DNA of 64,000 nucleotides from Streptomyces sp. NWU339. Its GTDB lineage: Bacteria > Actinomycetota > Actinomycetes > Streptomycetales > Streptomycetaceae. Below are positions 8,670-17,880 of this stretch, piece by piece. Location of the stretch: assembly GCF_003143855.1 (NCBI RefSeq), contig NZ_QFRK01000025.1, positions 12,940 through 76,939 on the forward strand, in the 5' to 3' direction. The stretch's first letter is position 1, and each line of letters opens with the position of its first letter. The notes under the pieces were generated by a model. It was not told the origin of the DNA. It did no database searches and was given only the letters and a program-made list of their open reading frames with translations. Position numbers and translations under genes: made by a program.

Positions 8670-10166
8670 ATGACGCCCGGACACAGAAGCACGGTCGACG
8701 GACTCCTGCGACGCAGCGCCCGGCGCACCCCGGCGCGTACCGCCCTCGAGTACGGCGATCGCACCTGGACCTACGACGCGCTCGACACCGCCGTCTCGGC
8801 GGCGGCGAGCGTCCTGCTGGCGGAGGGGCTGTCCGCCGGGGACCGGGTCGGCGCCTACGGCCACAACTCCGACGCCTATCTGATCGGCTTCCTCGCCTGC
8901 GCCCGCGCGGGCCTGGTGCACGTCCCGGTCAACCAGAACCTGACCGGCGACGACCTCGCCTACCTGATCGGCCAGTCCGGCAGCACACTCGTCCTCACCG
9001 ACCCCGACCTCGCCGGACGGCTCCCGGACGGTGTACGGGCGCTGCCCCTGCGCGACGCCGACGGTTCGCTGCTCGACCTGCTGGCCGGGGCACCCGCGTA
9101 CGACGGCCCCGAGCCGCGCTCCGAGGACCTGGTGCAGCTGCTGTACACCTCCGGCACCACCGCCCGGCCCAAGGGCGCGATGATGACGCACCGCGCACTG
9201 GTGCACGAGTACCTGAGCGCCATCACCGCCCTCGACCTCGGCGCGGGCGACCTCCCCGTGCACTCGCTCCCGCTCTACCACTCGGCGCAGATGCACGTCT
9301 TCCTGCTGCCCTACCTCGCGGTCGGCGCGACCAGCGTCATCCTCGACGCGCCCGACGGCGACCGGATCTTCGACCTGATCGAGGCGGGCCGCGCGGACAG
9401 CCTGTTCGCCCCGCCCACGGTCTGGATCGCCCTGTCCGGCCGCCCCGACTTCGCCACCCGCGACCTGAGCGGACTGCGCAAGGCGTACTACGGGGCGTCC
9501 GTCATGCCGGTGCCGGTCCTGGAGCGGCTGACGCGGCGGCTGCCGGACCTGGCGGTCTACAACTGCTTCGGACAGAGCGAGATCGGACCGCTGGCCACCG
9601 TCCTCGGCCCCGACGAGCACAAGGGGCGCATGGACTCCTGCGGGCGGCCCGTGCTGTTCGTGGACGCGCGGGTGGTCGACGAGGACGGCAAGGACGTGCC
9701 CGACGGGACACCCGGTGAGATCGTCTACCGGTCGCCGCAGCTGTGCGAGGGGTACTGGGACAAGCCCGAGGAGACCGCCGAGGCCTTCCGCGACGGCTGG
9801 TTCCACTCCGGGGACCTCGCGGTGCGCGACGCCCACGGCTACTTCACGATCGTCGACCGGGTGAAGGACGTCATCAATTCCGGTGGCGTCCTGGTCGCCT
9901 CACGGCAGGTCGAGGACGCGCTGTACACGCACGAGGCGGTCGCCGAGGCCGCCGTGATCGGCCTCCCCGACGAGCGCTGGGTGGAGGCCGTCACGGCGGT
10001 CGTCGTGGCGCGCGGCGAGACGACGGAGGAGGAACTGATCGCGCACGCGCGCGAACGGCTCTCGTCCTTCAAAGCGCCGAAGAGGGTCCTGTTCGTGGAC
10101 GAACTGCCGCGCAACGCCAGTGGGAAGATCCTCAAACGGGAGCTGCGCCACCGCTTCACCGGATGA
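8670..10166 (+). CDS. AMP-dependent acyl-CoA synthetase (FadD-like)
   Basis: 498 residues. Motifs of the ANL superfamily are all present: LLYTSGTTARPKGAMMTH (P-loop, about residues 155-172), YNCFGQSE (A5), HSGDLAVRDAHGY (A7), RVKDVINSGG (A8) and NASGKILKREL (A10, with the catalytic Lys). It activates a carboxylic acid to acyl-AMP and then the CoA thioester in the cytosol. Chain-length preference cannot be read. The gene diverges from the exported hydrolase with 171 bp between starts, so promoters for both should lie there. Confidence 0.9.
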   Translation: MTPGHRSTVDGLLRRSARRTPARTALEYGDRTWTYDALDTAVSAAASVLLAEGLSAGDRVGAYGHNSDAYLIGFLACARAGLVHVPVNQNLTGDDLAYLIGQSGSTLVLTDPDLAGRLPDGVRALPLRDADGSLLDLLAGAPAYDGPEPRSEDLVQLLYTSGTTARPKGAMMTHRALVHEYLSAITALDLGAGDLPVHSLPLYHSAQMHVFLLPYLAVGATSVILDAPDGDRIFDLIEAGRADSLFAPPTVWIALSGRPDFATRDLSGLRKAYYGASVMPVPVLERLTRRLPDLAVYNCFGQSEIGPLATVLGPDEHKGRMDSCGRPVLFVDARVVDEDGKDVPDGTPGEIVYRSPQLCEGYWDKPEETAEAFRDGWFHSGDLAVRDAHGYFTIVDRVKDVINSGGVLVASRQVEDALYTHEAVAEAAVIGLPDERWVEAVTAVVVARGETTEEELIAHARERLSSFKAPKRVLFVDELPRNASGKILKRELRHRFTG

Positions 10167-10213
10167 GCGTGGTCCGGCCCGCGCCGGCGTGGGCCGTGAC
10201 CGGGGATGCCCGC

Positions 10214-12013
10214 TCAGCCGGTGGGGCCCGGCGCGGCGCCGCTGCCGCCCTGGGGCCCGTACGCCGTCATGAAGCGGTCCCGGAAGGTGTCCATGCCCCA
10301 ACGGGGCGCGGTCGGGGCGGGTTTGAGGCCGTCGGTCCAGTTCCAATCGGCCACCCGGTCCAGGACCTCCGGGTCCTTGGCGACGATGCTGATCGGCACG
10401 TCCTTGCTGGTGCTCCCGGCGGTGACGGTCGGGACCGGCTGGTGGTCGCCGAGGAAGACCAGGACCGTGTCCTCGTCGCCGTACCGCTCCATCCACTCGA
10501 TCAGGCTCCGCAGCGAGTACTCGATGGACTTGCGGTACTCGGTGCGTACCCTCTCCGGGTCCTGCCAGACCTCCTTGGGATCGGTGCCCTCCTTCTTGAT
10601 CTGGTGGAACACGGAGCCGTCGCCGAGGTCGTCCCAGTCGATCATACGGGCATTGGGGGACCACGGGTTGTGGCTGGAGGCGAGGATGATCTCCGCCATG
10701 ATCGGCTCGCGGTCCTTCCTGCCGTGCTCCAGGCGCTCGAAGGCCTCCATGCTGAACTGGTCGGGCACCGGCGTCCAGCTGAAGTACGGTCCCCGGTAGC
10801 CGAGGTGCTCGGAGTCGTAGATGTGGTCCAGGCCAAAGTACTTGCCCTCCGGCCAGGCCCGCCGCACCCCGGGCACGATGCCGACGGTGCGCCAGTCACC
10901 GGCCTTGCGGAAGTAGCTGGTGAGGGTCATGCGGTCGCTGGTGGTGAGGCTGCGGTAGCGCTGCTGGTTCTTGATCCACAGGCCGGACAGGAAGGTGGAG
11001 TGGGCGAGCCAGCTGCCCGCGCCCGTCACCGGTGACTCGAGCCATCCGCTGCGCGACTCGAAACCGGCGGCCTCCAGGGTGTCGGTGCCCTCCTTCAGTA
11101 CCGCGTCGATCGGCTCCGCCATCGCCGGGTCGTCGATCGCGACCCGGCCGTAGCTCTCGATGAACGTGAACAGGACGTCCTTGCCGCGCAGTTCCGTGAA
11201 CAGCTGGTCGGGCGGAGTGTCGGCGAAGGCGTCGGCCGCGGCCTGCTGTTTGAAGACCCGCCCGTCCTTGATGCCCGCGCGCATCTGCTCCACCCGGTTG
11301 CCCAGCATCTCCGCGGTGCCCTTGGTGGCCAGTGGGACGCCGGTGACCTGCACGCCCAGCGTGACGCAGGTGATCCACGCGACGCCGAGGACCAGCGTGG
11401 TGCGGACGGCGGCGGGACGGTGGCGCACCATCAGGTTCGTGATCCGCACCGCTGCCAGTGTCATCAGTGCCAGCAGGGTGATGAACAGGATGATCAGCCC
11501 GATCACGGCGAGGATCTGCCCGCCCCGGCCGAACGACTCCCGCACGAACTCCGCCGCGTGCTCGAACAGGATCCAGTCGAGCACCAGGTCGAACGGCCGG
11601 GCCAGTACCTGGTAGAAGCCCATGTCCACCATCTTCAGGACGGTGAGCAGCCCGAGGAGGACGCCCGAGACCACCGCGGTGATCCGCCGGGGTTTCGGCG
11701 GCAGCGCGAGCAGCAGGGTCGCCAGCAGGATTCCCTCGGCCGGGACACGGAGGAACGCCTCGAACGTGAGCCGCTCCACGCGGTTCGGCACGAGGAGGGC
11801 GAAGAGCAGGAGCGCCCCGGCCGTCACGGTCGTCCCGACCGTGACGCCGCGGGCCGCACGCGGGTGACGCCGGCGCAGGCGCTCCCACCGAGCGGGTGCC
11901 GTGCCCTCCGGCGCCTCCCCGGCGGCCTCGCCGGAGGCGGTGGGGCCGTCGTCCGGGTCCGCTCCGCTCCCGGTGGTGTCCGACAGCTGACGGGAGCGAG
12001 TGAAGAGCTGCAC
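10214..12013 (-). CDS. LtaS/MdoB-type membrane sulfatase (phosphoglycerol transferase-like)
   Basis: 599 residues. After a charged N-terminal segment come about five transmembrane helices (roughly residues 55-240), then an extracellular alkaline-phosphatase-fold domain. Metal and nucleophile regions are visible: DVLFTFIESYGR (Glu ligand), GAGSWLAHSTFLSG (Ser/Thr nucleophile region) and VFLGDHQPV (Asp-His ligands). Relatives transfer phosphoglycerol in wall teichoic or lipoteichoic-type polymers, so a cell-envelope polymer role is likely. The chosen start is GTG 12013 (VQLFTRSRQ) with GGAAGGA upstream; an earlier in-frame codon at 12082 lacks a site. Confidence 0.85.
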   Translation of the reverse strand: MQLFTRSRQLSDTTGSGADPDDGPTASGEAAGEAPEGTAPARWERLRRRHPRAARGVTVGTTVTAGALLLFALLVPNRVERLTFEAFLRVPAEGILLATLLLALPPKPRRITAVVSGVLLGLLTVLKMVDMGFYQVLARPFDLVLDWILFEHAAEFVRESFGRGGQILAVIGLIILFITLLALMTLAAVRITNLMVRHRPAAVRTTLVLGVAWITCVTLGVQVTGVPLATKGTAEMLGNRVEQMRAGIKDGRVFKQQAAADAFADTPPDQLFTELRGKDVLFTFIESYGRVAIDDPAMAEPIDAVLKEGTDTLEAAGFESRSGWLESPVTGAGSWLAHSTFLSGLWIKNQQRYRSLTTSDRMTLTSYFRKAGDWRTVGIVPGVRRAWPEGKYFGLDHIYDSEHLGYRGPYFSWTPVPDQFSMEAFERLEHGRKDREPIMAEIILASSHNPWSPNARMIDWDDLGDGSVFHQIKKEGTDPKEVWQDPERVRTEYRKSIEYSLRSLIEWMERYGDEDTVLVFLGDHQPVPTVTAGSTSKDVPISIVAKDPEVLDRVADWNWTDGLKPAPTAPRWGMDTFRDRFMTAYGPQGGSGAAPGPTG

Positions 12014-12221
12014 CCGGGGGTCCTTCCGTGCGGTACTGCGGTGGCATGGCAAACCGGGCCCGGTGGACGGGCCTGCCGCCATCAGTACGTTCGCACGTCA
12101 CTCCGTGTTCAATCGCGCCCGCGTGGATTCGCCGGCCCGGATCCACGCGTCCGGACCCACCCGCCTGCCGCGACCCGGAAACGGACGACGACGTGGCCTG
12201 TCGGGGGCCGGAACCGGTCGC

Positions 12222-12227
12222 TAGGCT
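12222..12227 (+). promoter_or_regulatory. Probable -10 element upstream of the DUF397 gene
   Basis: TAGGCT is a common Streptomyces vegetative -10 hexamer. It lies 35 nt before the GTG start of the DUF397 gene, whose ribosome-binding site GGGAGGAG lies between. No good -35 is obvious. Confidence 0.5.
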
Positions 12228-12262
12228 GGCCGCGGACGACGGAAATCGGGAGGAGCACGGAC

Positions 12263-12505
12263 GTGGCCGACAGCACCACCCAGCAGCGACCGCTCACCGG
12301 CTGGGACAAGCCTGACCTGGACCTCAGCAACGCGCAGTGGCAGTCCAGCAGCCGAGGCCTGGGGGATGTCCAGATCGCCTTCGTGGAAGGCTTCATCGCC
12401 ATGCGGAACAGTGGCCGCCCGCAGAGCCCTTCCCTGATCTTCACCCCGGCCGAGTGGGGCGCATTCGTGTCGGGAGCCCGGGAGGGGGAGTTCGACCTGA
12501 CGTGA
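12263..12505 (+). CDS. DUF397 domain protein
   Basis: 80 residues. The sequence NAQWQSSSRGLGDVQIAFVEGFIAMRNSGRPQSPSLIFTPAEWGAFVSGAREGEFD has the DUF397 signature (W.SSS, VAFV..G.IAMR.S, L.FTP.EW.AF..G...GEFD). These small proteins usually pair with an XRE regulator and relate to the BldB/WhiJ network; here no XRE partner sits next to it. GTG 12263 has GGGAGGAG eight bases upstream. Confidence 0.88.
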   Translation: MADSTTQQRPLTGWDKPDLDLSNAQWQSSSRGLGDVQIAFVEGFIAMRNSGRPQSPSLIFTPAEWGAFVSGAREGEFDLT

Positions 12506-12663
12506 GCCGGGCGCGTACGCCCCGCCGCAGAGCGGAACGATCGTGGCGCCGGGTGTGGTCGCCGGTACTTCCGGACAGACGACCGGGGATACTCTTCCGG
12601 GACCGGGCCTGAGCCAGGCCGGCCCGGGAAGGTGCGGGTCGTGGTCCGGAAGTGAGGAAGCCC

Positions 12664-13581
12664 ATGAGCACCCAGCCGGTCGTCGCGGCGGTCGACGGTT
12701 CGGACGACAGTCTGCGCGCCCTGGAGTGGGCCATCGACGCCGCGCGCCGGCGTGCGGCCCCGCTGAGGGTGGTGCACGTCCGTCAGTACGCCGCCTGGGG
12801 CCAGCCCGAGGTGCTGGCCGCCGGACCGCCCGCCCCCGCGGAGGACCCGGTCCTCGATCTGGTCCGTGCACGGCTGGCGGGACGGACCGGGCTCCCCGCC
12901 GTCGATTTCGTCGCCCTGGACGGGGCTCCCGGCGCCCTCCTCCCCGAACTCGGCGCCACCGCGCAGCTGCTGGTGCTCGGCTCCCGGGGCCGCGGAGGGT
13001 TCGCCAGTCTGCTGCTCGGCTCCAACTCCCTGGCCGCGGCCAGGGACGCCGAATGCCCCGTCGTCGTGGTGCCCCGGCCCGGGCGGGGGGCCGGGACCGG
13101 CACCGGCACGCCCGCCGGTACCGACACGGCCGGCCCGTTCGTGGTCGTCGGACTGAACGTCGACAGCCCCGACGAGGCCACCCTCGCTCACGCCTTCGAC
13201 GAGGCCGCCCTGCGGGACATCCGGCTCCGGATCGTCGCCGCCTACCCGTGGCCCCCGCAGACCTGGATGCTGCCCGGGGAGATGCCGTCGCCGCAGATCG
13301 ACCAGGGCGCCGTCGAGCACGAGTCCCGGACTCTCGCCCGCGGATGCCTCGCCCCGCACCGCGAACGGCACCCCGGAGTCGTCGCCGAGATCCTGGTACT
13401 GCCCGGTGATGCCGCCGGACACCTGGTCGCGGCCTCCGAGAACGCCGAGCTGGTCGTCGTGGGGCGCCACCGACGACGCCTGCTGGCACCGGCCCGCATG
13501 ATGGGCTCCGTCACCCAGGCCGTCCTGCTGCACGCGGCCGGCCCCGTCGCGGTCGTCCCACCGGCTCCCCCCGAGGAGTAG
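12664..13581 (+). CDS. Universal stress protein, two UspA domains
   Basis: 305 residues holding two tandem UspA domains. Domain 1 (VVAAVDGSDDSLRALEWA to about residue 140) has the ATP-type loop VLGSRGRGGFASLLLGSNS. Domain 2 (about 155-300) ends VVVGRHRRRLLAPARMMGSV followed by AGPVAVVP. It is a cytosolic nucleotide-binding stress protein, often under dormancy or hypoxia control in actinobacteria. ATG 12664 has GGAAG five bases before; GTG 12652 is an alternative. A second, separate two-domain Usp gene lies at 60014. Confidence 0.92.
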   Translation: MSTQPVVAAVDGSDDSLRALEWAIDAARRRAAPLRVVHVRQYAAWGQPEVLAAGPPAPAEDPVLDLVRARLAGRTGLPAVDFVALDGAPGALLPELGATAQLLVLGSRGRGGFASLLLGSNSLAAARDAECPVVVVPRPGRGAGTGTGTPAGTDTAGPFVVVGLNVDSPDEATLAHAFDEAALRDIRLRIVAAYPWPPQTWMLPGEMPSPQIDQGAVEHESRTLARGCLAPHRERHPGVVAEILVLPGDAAGHLVAASENAELVVVGRHRRRLLAPARMMGSVTQAVLLHAAGPVAVVPPAPPEE

Positions 13582-13652
13582 CTCCCGGAGCGCGCCCGCC
13601 TCGGGGGGAGTGGCGGGCGTTGCCCGGCCGCCCGGCGGCGGGTGCGGGCACG

Positions 13653-13658
13653 TACCAT
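13653..13658 (+). promoter_or_regulatory. -10 element positioned for a leaderless transcript
   Basis: TACCAT (TANNNT) ends six bases before ATG 13665, and no ribosome-binding site is present. In Streptomyces this spacing is typical of transcripts that begin at the start codon. Confidence 0.5.
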
Positions 13659-13664
13659 TGCGGC

Positions 13665-14162
13665 ATGTCGTTCCTCCGCCGCCGCAGCGCCACTCCCGCC
13701 GGGCCCGACTTCGACGTACTGGCCATGGACCCGGGCGACTGGCCCGGAAACCTGGGCGCCGGCCTGCTGCCCGCCCCCGACGGTACGTGCCAGGGCGTCT
13801 TCCTGCGCTACGACCTGTTCGGCGGTCGTGGCCCCGCCATGATCATCGGCAATCTGCCGGAGGGATCCGCGGCCCGTGAGGTCGCCGAGGGCGAGGTCCC
13901 CTTCGAGGTGGGACAGCTGCTGCTGGCGCTGGAGAACGAGGAGGAGGTGACCGTCGTCGGCACCGAGGACGTGCCCGTGATGCAGGGCGACAACCTGCTG
14001 ATCGTGCGCCGCGTGAAGCTCTCCGAGAGCCGGATCTCCTGCGTGCAGTTCGACCGCAGCGACAACGTCCTGGTCACCATCGCCGCCTGGGACCGCCCCA
14101 TCACCGACGACCTGTACGCCCTCCTCAAGCCGCTGCCCGCGGAACTGTTCCAGCAGGGCTGA
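13665..14162 (+). CDS. Conserved hypothetical protein
   Basis: 165 residues, not recognised as a named family. It begins MSFLRRRSATPAGPDFDVLAMDPGDWPGN, has no membrane helix, and consists mainly of predicted beta strands with acidic stretches (LENEEEVTVVGTEDVPVMQGDN). The C-terminus (VTIAAWDRPITDDLYALLKPLP) looks helical. Coding is well supported by strong third-position GC bias. The start lacks a Shine-Dalgarno sequence but has a leaderless-type -10 box. It converges with the amidase gene. Confidence 0.75.
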   Translation: MSFLRRRSATPAGPDFDVLAMDPGDWPGNLGAGLLPAPDGTCQGVFLRYDLFGGRGPAMIIGNLPEGSAAREVAEGEVPFEVGQLLLALENEEEVTVVGTEDVPVMQGDNLLIVRRVKLSESRISCVQFDRSDNVLVTIAAWDRPITDDLYALLKPLPAELFQQG

Positions 14163-14244
14163 CCCGGACCGGCTGATTGGTTTCCGCCCCCCTTCCCGGC
14201 CCGGCCCCGTCCCCGGCCCGGGAACGGGACAGGACCGGTCGGTG

Positions 14245-16260
14245 CTACGAGGACTTCACCGTCACGTCCGCCGCCCGTACGAAGGCGATCCGGTGGCCGT
14301 ACTGAATCTGGTAGTACGGGTCCTCGCCCCTGACCACCCGGTGCGAGGCCTCGTCGAAGGTCACCGCGTACAGATACTCGCCGGGCACCTTGCCCGCGGT
14401 GACGTACTCCTGGCCCTTCGGCAGCCTGTACGGCAGCGGGGACACCTTCTGCACGGGCACCTCCGCCGGGTAGGCGGCCTCCTCCGGGTAGGCGCGCCCG
14501 TACACCGGCACGGAGTCCAGACCCTTCCTCGGGGTCACGACCCGGCCCGCGGCGGGCACTGCGGTGGGCCGCTCCTGAGGGTTCCTGAACCAGGCCTTCT
14601 GCCCCAGGTACCAGATGGCGGTCCAGTCGCCCCACCGGTCGGCCACCGCGTACTGCTGGCCGGTCGACACCCGTGAGGACAGGTCGTTCACCCCGGTCGT
14701 CGGGGCCGAACCCAGGGAGCTGTCCCTGATCAGGGGGGACTTCTCGTCGTGGTCGGAGTACAGGCGCACCGCGCTGGACCCGTGCGCCGCGCACGGCTCG
14801 CCGGCGCTCCCGCAGCCCGTGAACACCGGGCTGTGGGTGGCGTAGTCGGGACGGATCGTCACCAGTGCGCCGTCCTCGCCGGCGGTGGCCTCGAAGGGAC
14901 GGCCCAGCAGCGCGAAGTAGTGCGCCCAGTCCCAGTAGGGCCCGGGGTCGGTGTGCATGCCGGACACGGCCTCCGTGGTCGGACCGGGCACGGTGTCGTG
15001 GCCCAGGATGTGCTGCCGGTCCAGGGGGATGTCGTACTTCTCGGCGAGATACCGCACCAGACGGGCCGAGGAACGGTACATCGCCTCGGTGTACCAGGCG
15101 TCGGGCTTCGCCAGGAAGCCCTCGTGCTCCAGCCCGATCGACCCGGCGTTGACGTACCAGTTGCCCGCGTGCCAGGTGATGTCCTTGGCCTTCACATGCT
15201 GGGCGATGTGACCGTCGGTCGAGCGCAGACTGTAGTTCCACGACACATAGGTGGGATCCCGCACCATGTCGAGAACACCCTCCCAGGCGCCCTCGGTGTC
15301 ATGGACGACGATGTACCGGATGGGCTGCGAGACAGGTCGGTTCCCCAGGTCGTGGTTGCCGTAGTCGCCGTCCCCGAACTCCTCGTACGGTGCCGGGACC
15401 CACTCGCAGGACACCGTCTCGGGACACTCCGTCGCGGCGGTGGAGGCGGTACGCAGACCGGTGCGGGCCAGCGCGGACCGGTCCGGCGCGAGGTCCGCAC
15501 GGGCGGCCAGGACGACCTCTTGTCCCGCGTCCGTGACGCGCCGCGCACCGGCGCGGATCACCTCGTAGACGTCGTTCGCGTACGCCGCCGCCGACGCCGT
15601 GTCGTCCGCCCCGGAGAAACGGGCCACCGCGCCGTACCAGTCGGCCGGGTCCTCGCTCGGCGGCTCGCCCAGCTCCCGCTGGGCCTCGGCCAGCAGCGCG
15701 GCGCCGCCCGCCACATTCGCGGCCGGGTCCTCACGCAGCCGCGCGGCGCTGAGCCCGGTCAGCCCGGACGCCCTCGGCAGGGTGGCCAGACGGTCCGGGA
15801 CCGCGCCGGTGCGCGGTGGCCGCGCGTCGGAGCGCAGTGCCTCGGCACGCCGTTTCCTGGGCCGCAGCGCGGGGCGGGCGTCGTCACCCCGGGGATCCTC
15901 CGTCCCCTCGTCGTGATGCGGCGTCGCCGCGGCCAGCGCGGTACGGGCGTCCGTGAGGTGCATCGGGCCGTAGCCGCCGGTCACACTCGGCGCTCCGTCG
16001 TGCGTGTCCCAGCGGGACTGGAGGTAGGAGACGCCCAGCAGCACGCTCCGCGGCACCTCGTACGCGGCGGCCGCGGCACTGAACGCCTGCTGCAGCCGGG
16101 TCGCGTCCGGTGGGGTCGGGTCCGGGCGGGCCCCGGACGGTGCCGCGCCGAGCAGCGGCAGCGTGAGCGCAGCCGCGACCAGGGCACCGGTGGTGCGGTG
16201 GGAACGGCGATGCCCGGCCGCCGCACGGCCGGGTTCGGTGGGGGGAGATCCTCGCAACAC
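14245..16260 (-). CDS. Secreted N-acetylmuramoyl-L-alanine amidase (PGRP/Amidase_2 type)
   Basis: 671 residues. A signal peptide (RRSHRTTGALVAAALTLPLLGAAPSGA) is followed by a lytic-transglycosylase-like stretch (YEVPRSVLLGVSYLQSRWD; the usual Glu position is Gln here) and a long helical region. The Amidase_2/PGRP domain is at about 320-490: YIVVHDTEGAWEG (first Zn His), GLEHEGF and ILGHDTVPG. The C-terminal 180 residues contain SH3-like segments (YAVADRWGDWTAIWYLGQKAWF). It cleaves the bond between MurNAc and the stem peptide outside the cell. GTG 16260 has AGGAG upstream. Confidence 0.88.
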   Translation of the reverse strand: MLRGSPPTEPGRAAAGHRRSHRTTGALVAAALTLPLLGAAPSGARPDPTPPDATRLQQAFSAAAAAYEVPRSVLLGVSYLQSRWDTHDGAPSVTGGYGPMHLTDARTALAAATPHHDEGTEDPRGDDARPALRPRKRRAEALRSDARPPRTGAVPDRLATLPRASGLTGLSAARLREDPAANVAGGAALLAEAQRELGEPPSEDPADWYGAVARFSGADDTASAAAYANDVYEVIRAGARRVTDAGQEVVLAARADLAPDRSALARTGLRTASTAATECPETVSCEWVPAPYEEFGDGDYGNHDLGNRPVSQPIRYIVVHDTEGAWEGVLDMVRDPTYVSWNYSLRSTDGHIAQHVKAKDITWHAGNWYVNAGSIGLEHEGFLAKPDAWYTEAMYRSSARLVRYLAEKYDIPLDRQHILGHDTVPGPTTEAVSGMHTDPGPYWDWAHYFALLGRPFEATAGEDGALVTIRPDYATHSPVFTGCGSAGEPCAAHGSSAVRLYSDHDEKSPLIRDSSLGSAPTTGVNDLSSRVSTGQQYAVADRWGDWTAIWYLGQKAWFRNPQERPTAVPAAGRVVTPRKGLDSVPVYGRAYPEEAAYPAEVPVQKVSPLPYRLPKGQEYVTAGKVPGEYLYAVTFDEASHRVVRGEDPYYQIQYGHRIAFVRAADVTVKSS

Positions 16261-16446
16261 AGTCTCCTGGGGACGATCGGTCGGGACGAACCGTGCGGGG
16301 GCGGCGGTCGGATGGTGCTACCGACGTGCCGATGATCCGTCAATCATGCCCAGAAAGAGCGGAATTCCCCGGCAATCCGGGCCGCGGGTCGTGGCGGAGA
16401 GCCAGTGCCGCGACGCGGTCGAAGCGCGGGGAACGTGCGGGGACAT

Positions 16447-16496
16447 GTGAGAGGTCCGCGGCGCTCCCCTTCGGGAAGACACCGCGGACCTCTCAC
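16447..16496. terminator. Strong hairpin between amidase promoter region and phosphotransferase gene
   Basis: Perfect 15-bp stem: GTGAGAGGTCCGCGG (16447-16461) pairs with CCGCGGACCTCTCAC (16482-16496), loop 20 nt with an inner TTCG. It lies ten bases after the stop of the leftward phosphotransferase gene. Confidence 0.8.
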
Positions 16497-16505
16497 GCAC
16501 CCCGG

Positions 16506-17645
16506 TCAGCGAGTGCCTACCGCCGCGCGCACGGCCCGGCGGGCCATCTGGCAGTCGTCGTGCAGGCGCCGCAGCAGCAGCCGCTGCTCCTCACCGGACG
16601 GCAGAACGCCCTGCTGGGCAGGGCCCGGTCCCACCGGGCCCACCTCGCGCATCGAACGCTGCACGGCCGTCTCGTAGGTACGGATCTCACGCGTCAGCAC
16701 CAGCATCAGGTTCACCAGGAACGCGTCGCGTGAGGCAGGGCCCGCCGACTGCGCGATCTGGCTGATCTGCCGCCGGGCCGTCGGCGCGTCCCCGAGCACC
16801 GCCCACAGGGTCGCCAGGTCGTAGCCCGGCAGGTACCAGCCCGCGTGTTCCCAGTCCACCAGCACTGGACCGGCCGGTGAGATCAGGATGTTGGAGAGCA
16901 GCGCGTCGCCGTGACAGAACTGGCCCATGCCGTGACGCCCGGCCGCGTGCGCGATGCCGTGCAGCAGTTTCTGCAGATCGCCCATGTCCCGGTCGGTGAG
17001 CAGGCCCAGCTCGTGATAGCGGGCGATCCGCGCCGCGTAGTCCAGCGGGGCGTCGAAGGTACCGGCCGGCGGGCGCCACGCGTTCAGTCGGCAGATCGCG
17101 CCGAGTGCCGCCTTGATGTCCGCTCGCGGCGGTGCCTCCGCCGGGTGCCGCTGGAGCGCCGCCACCCGGCCGGGCATCCGCTCGATCACCAGGGTGCAGT
17201 TGTCCGGGTCCGCCGCGATCAGCCGGGGCGCCCGCACGGGTGGGCGATGCCGGACGAACGAGCGGTACGCCGCTATCTCGTGCCGGAACCGCTCGGACCA
17301 GACGGGGGAGTGATCCGTTAAGCACTTGGCCACCGCGGTGCTCCGGCCGGTCGTCCCGACCAGGAGGATGGACCGGCCGCTGCGGCGCAGCACCTGCACC
17401 GGTGCGAACTCCGGACAGATACGGTGCACCGACGCGATCGCCGTGCGTAACTGGGCGCCCTGGGGCCCGGACAGGTCGAGCCTGCCGCTGAGCGGCTGGG
17501 GGCCGGCGCCCGGAGCGCGCCGCACCTTGCCCGGGCCCGGCACGGTGGCCGCCGGGCGCGCGGGGGCGAGGTAGGGGCCGTTGTCCGACGGACGCGGACG
17601 CAGTGGCCTGGGCGGTGCGGACACGGAGGACGATGCTGCGTACAT
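16506..17645 (-). CDS. Aminoglycoside-phosphotransferase-fold kinase (phosphotransferase family)
   Basis: 379 residues. The catalytic loop [12 protein letters not shown] (HGD, then Asn four residues on) and the metal site [10 protein letters not shown] are clear. An upstream [15 protein letters not shown] segment supplies the ATP-contact Lys. Such enzymes phosphorylate small hydroxyl compounds; there is no evidence that this one confers drug resistance. It diverges from the TPR regulator at 17881, and the 235-bp gap holds a triple repeat, so the two may be controlled together. ATG 17645 is preceded by GAAGGGA. Confidence 0.8.
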   Translation of the reverse strand: MYAASSSVSAPPRPLRPRPSDNGPYLAPARPAATVPGPGKVRRAPGAGPQPLSGRLDLSGPQGAQLRTAIASVHRICPEFAPVQVLRRSGRSILLVGTTGRSTAVAKCLTDHSPVWSERFRHEIAAYRSFVRHRPPVRAPRLIAADPDNCTLVIERMPGRVAALQRHPAEAPPRADIKAALGAICRLNAWRPPAGTFDAPLDYAARIARYHELGLLTDRDMGDLQKLLHGIAHAAGRHGMGQFCHGDALLSNILISPAGPVLVDWEHAGWYLPGYDLATLWAVLGDAPTARRQISQIAQSAGPASRDAFLVNLMLVLTREIRTYETAVQRSMREVGPVGPGPAQQGVLPSGEEQRLLLRRLHDDCQMARRAVRAAVGTR

Positions 17646-17792
17646 GGGCGATACAGATCCCTTCGTGTGCCTGCGACGTCATCGCGCCACCCGGCCCGGT
17701 CGCCCAGGCGCACCCTGGGGAATGCCCCCGGCGGAGACCGGGTCGTGGTGGCGCGTTCCTACTCGACACCCGATGCCCCCTGGCACACCATC

Positions 17793-17820
17793 TGGCGAAC
17801 CCTGGCGAACCCTGGCGAAT
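17793..17820. repeat. Three tandem 10-bp repeats upstream of the TPR regulator
   Basis: CTGGCGAAC / CCTGGCGAAC / CCTGGCGAAT: three copies, one helical turn apart, followed by a partial GTCGCC. They lie in the divergent gap between the phosphotransferase and regulator genes, 60 nt before the regulator start. This placement suits an operator for repeated binding on one DNA face. Confidence 0.7.
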
Positions 17821-17880
17821 AGTCGCCCGGCAACTCGCACGGGGCTACTGTCAACTCAGCCGAGAACCTGGGGGCTTGAC

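Noticed and set aside
12664-13581. Possible regulon link between the two Usp genes
   Set aside because: No shared promoter motif could be seen upstream of 12664 and 60014.
14749-16335. 528-codon forward frame opposite the amidase gene
   Set aside because: Low-complexity Gly/Arg/Val-rich translation, no start signal, exactly antisense to a gene with clear motifs; typical GC-rich shadow frame.
16506-17645. Aminoglycoside resistance phosphotransferase
   Set aside because: Only the general fold motifs are shared; the family is broad and mostly not involved in resistance.
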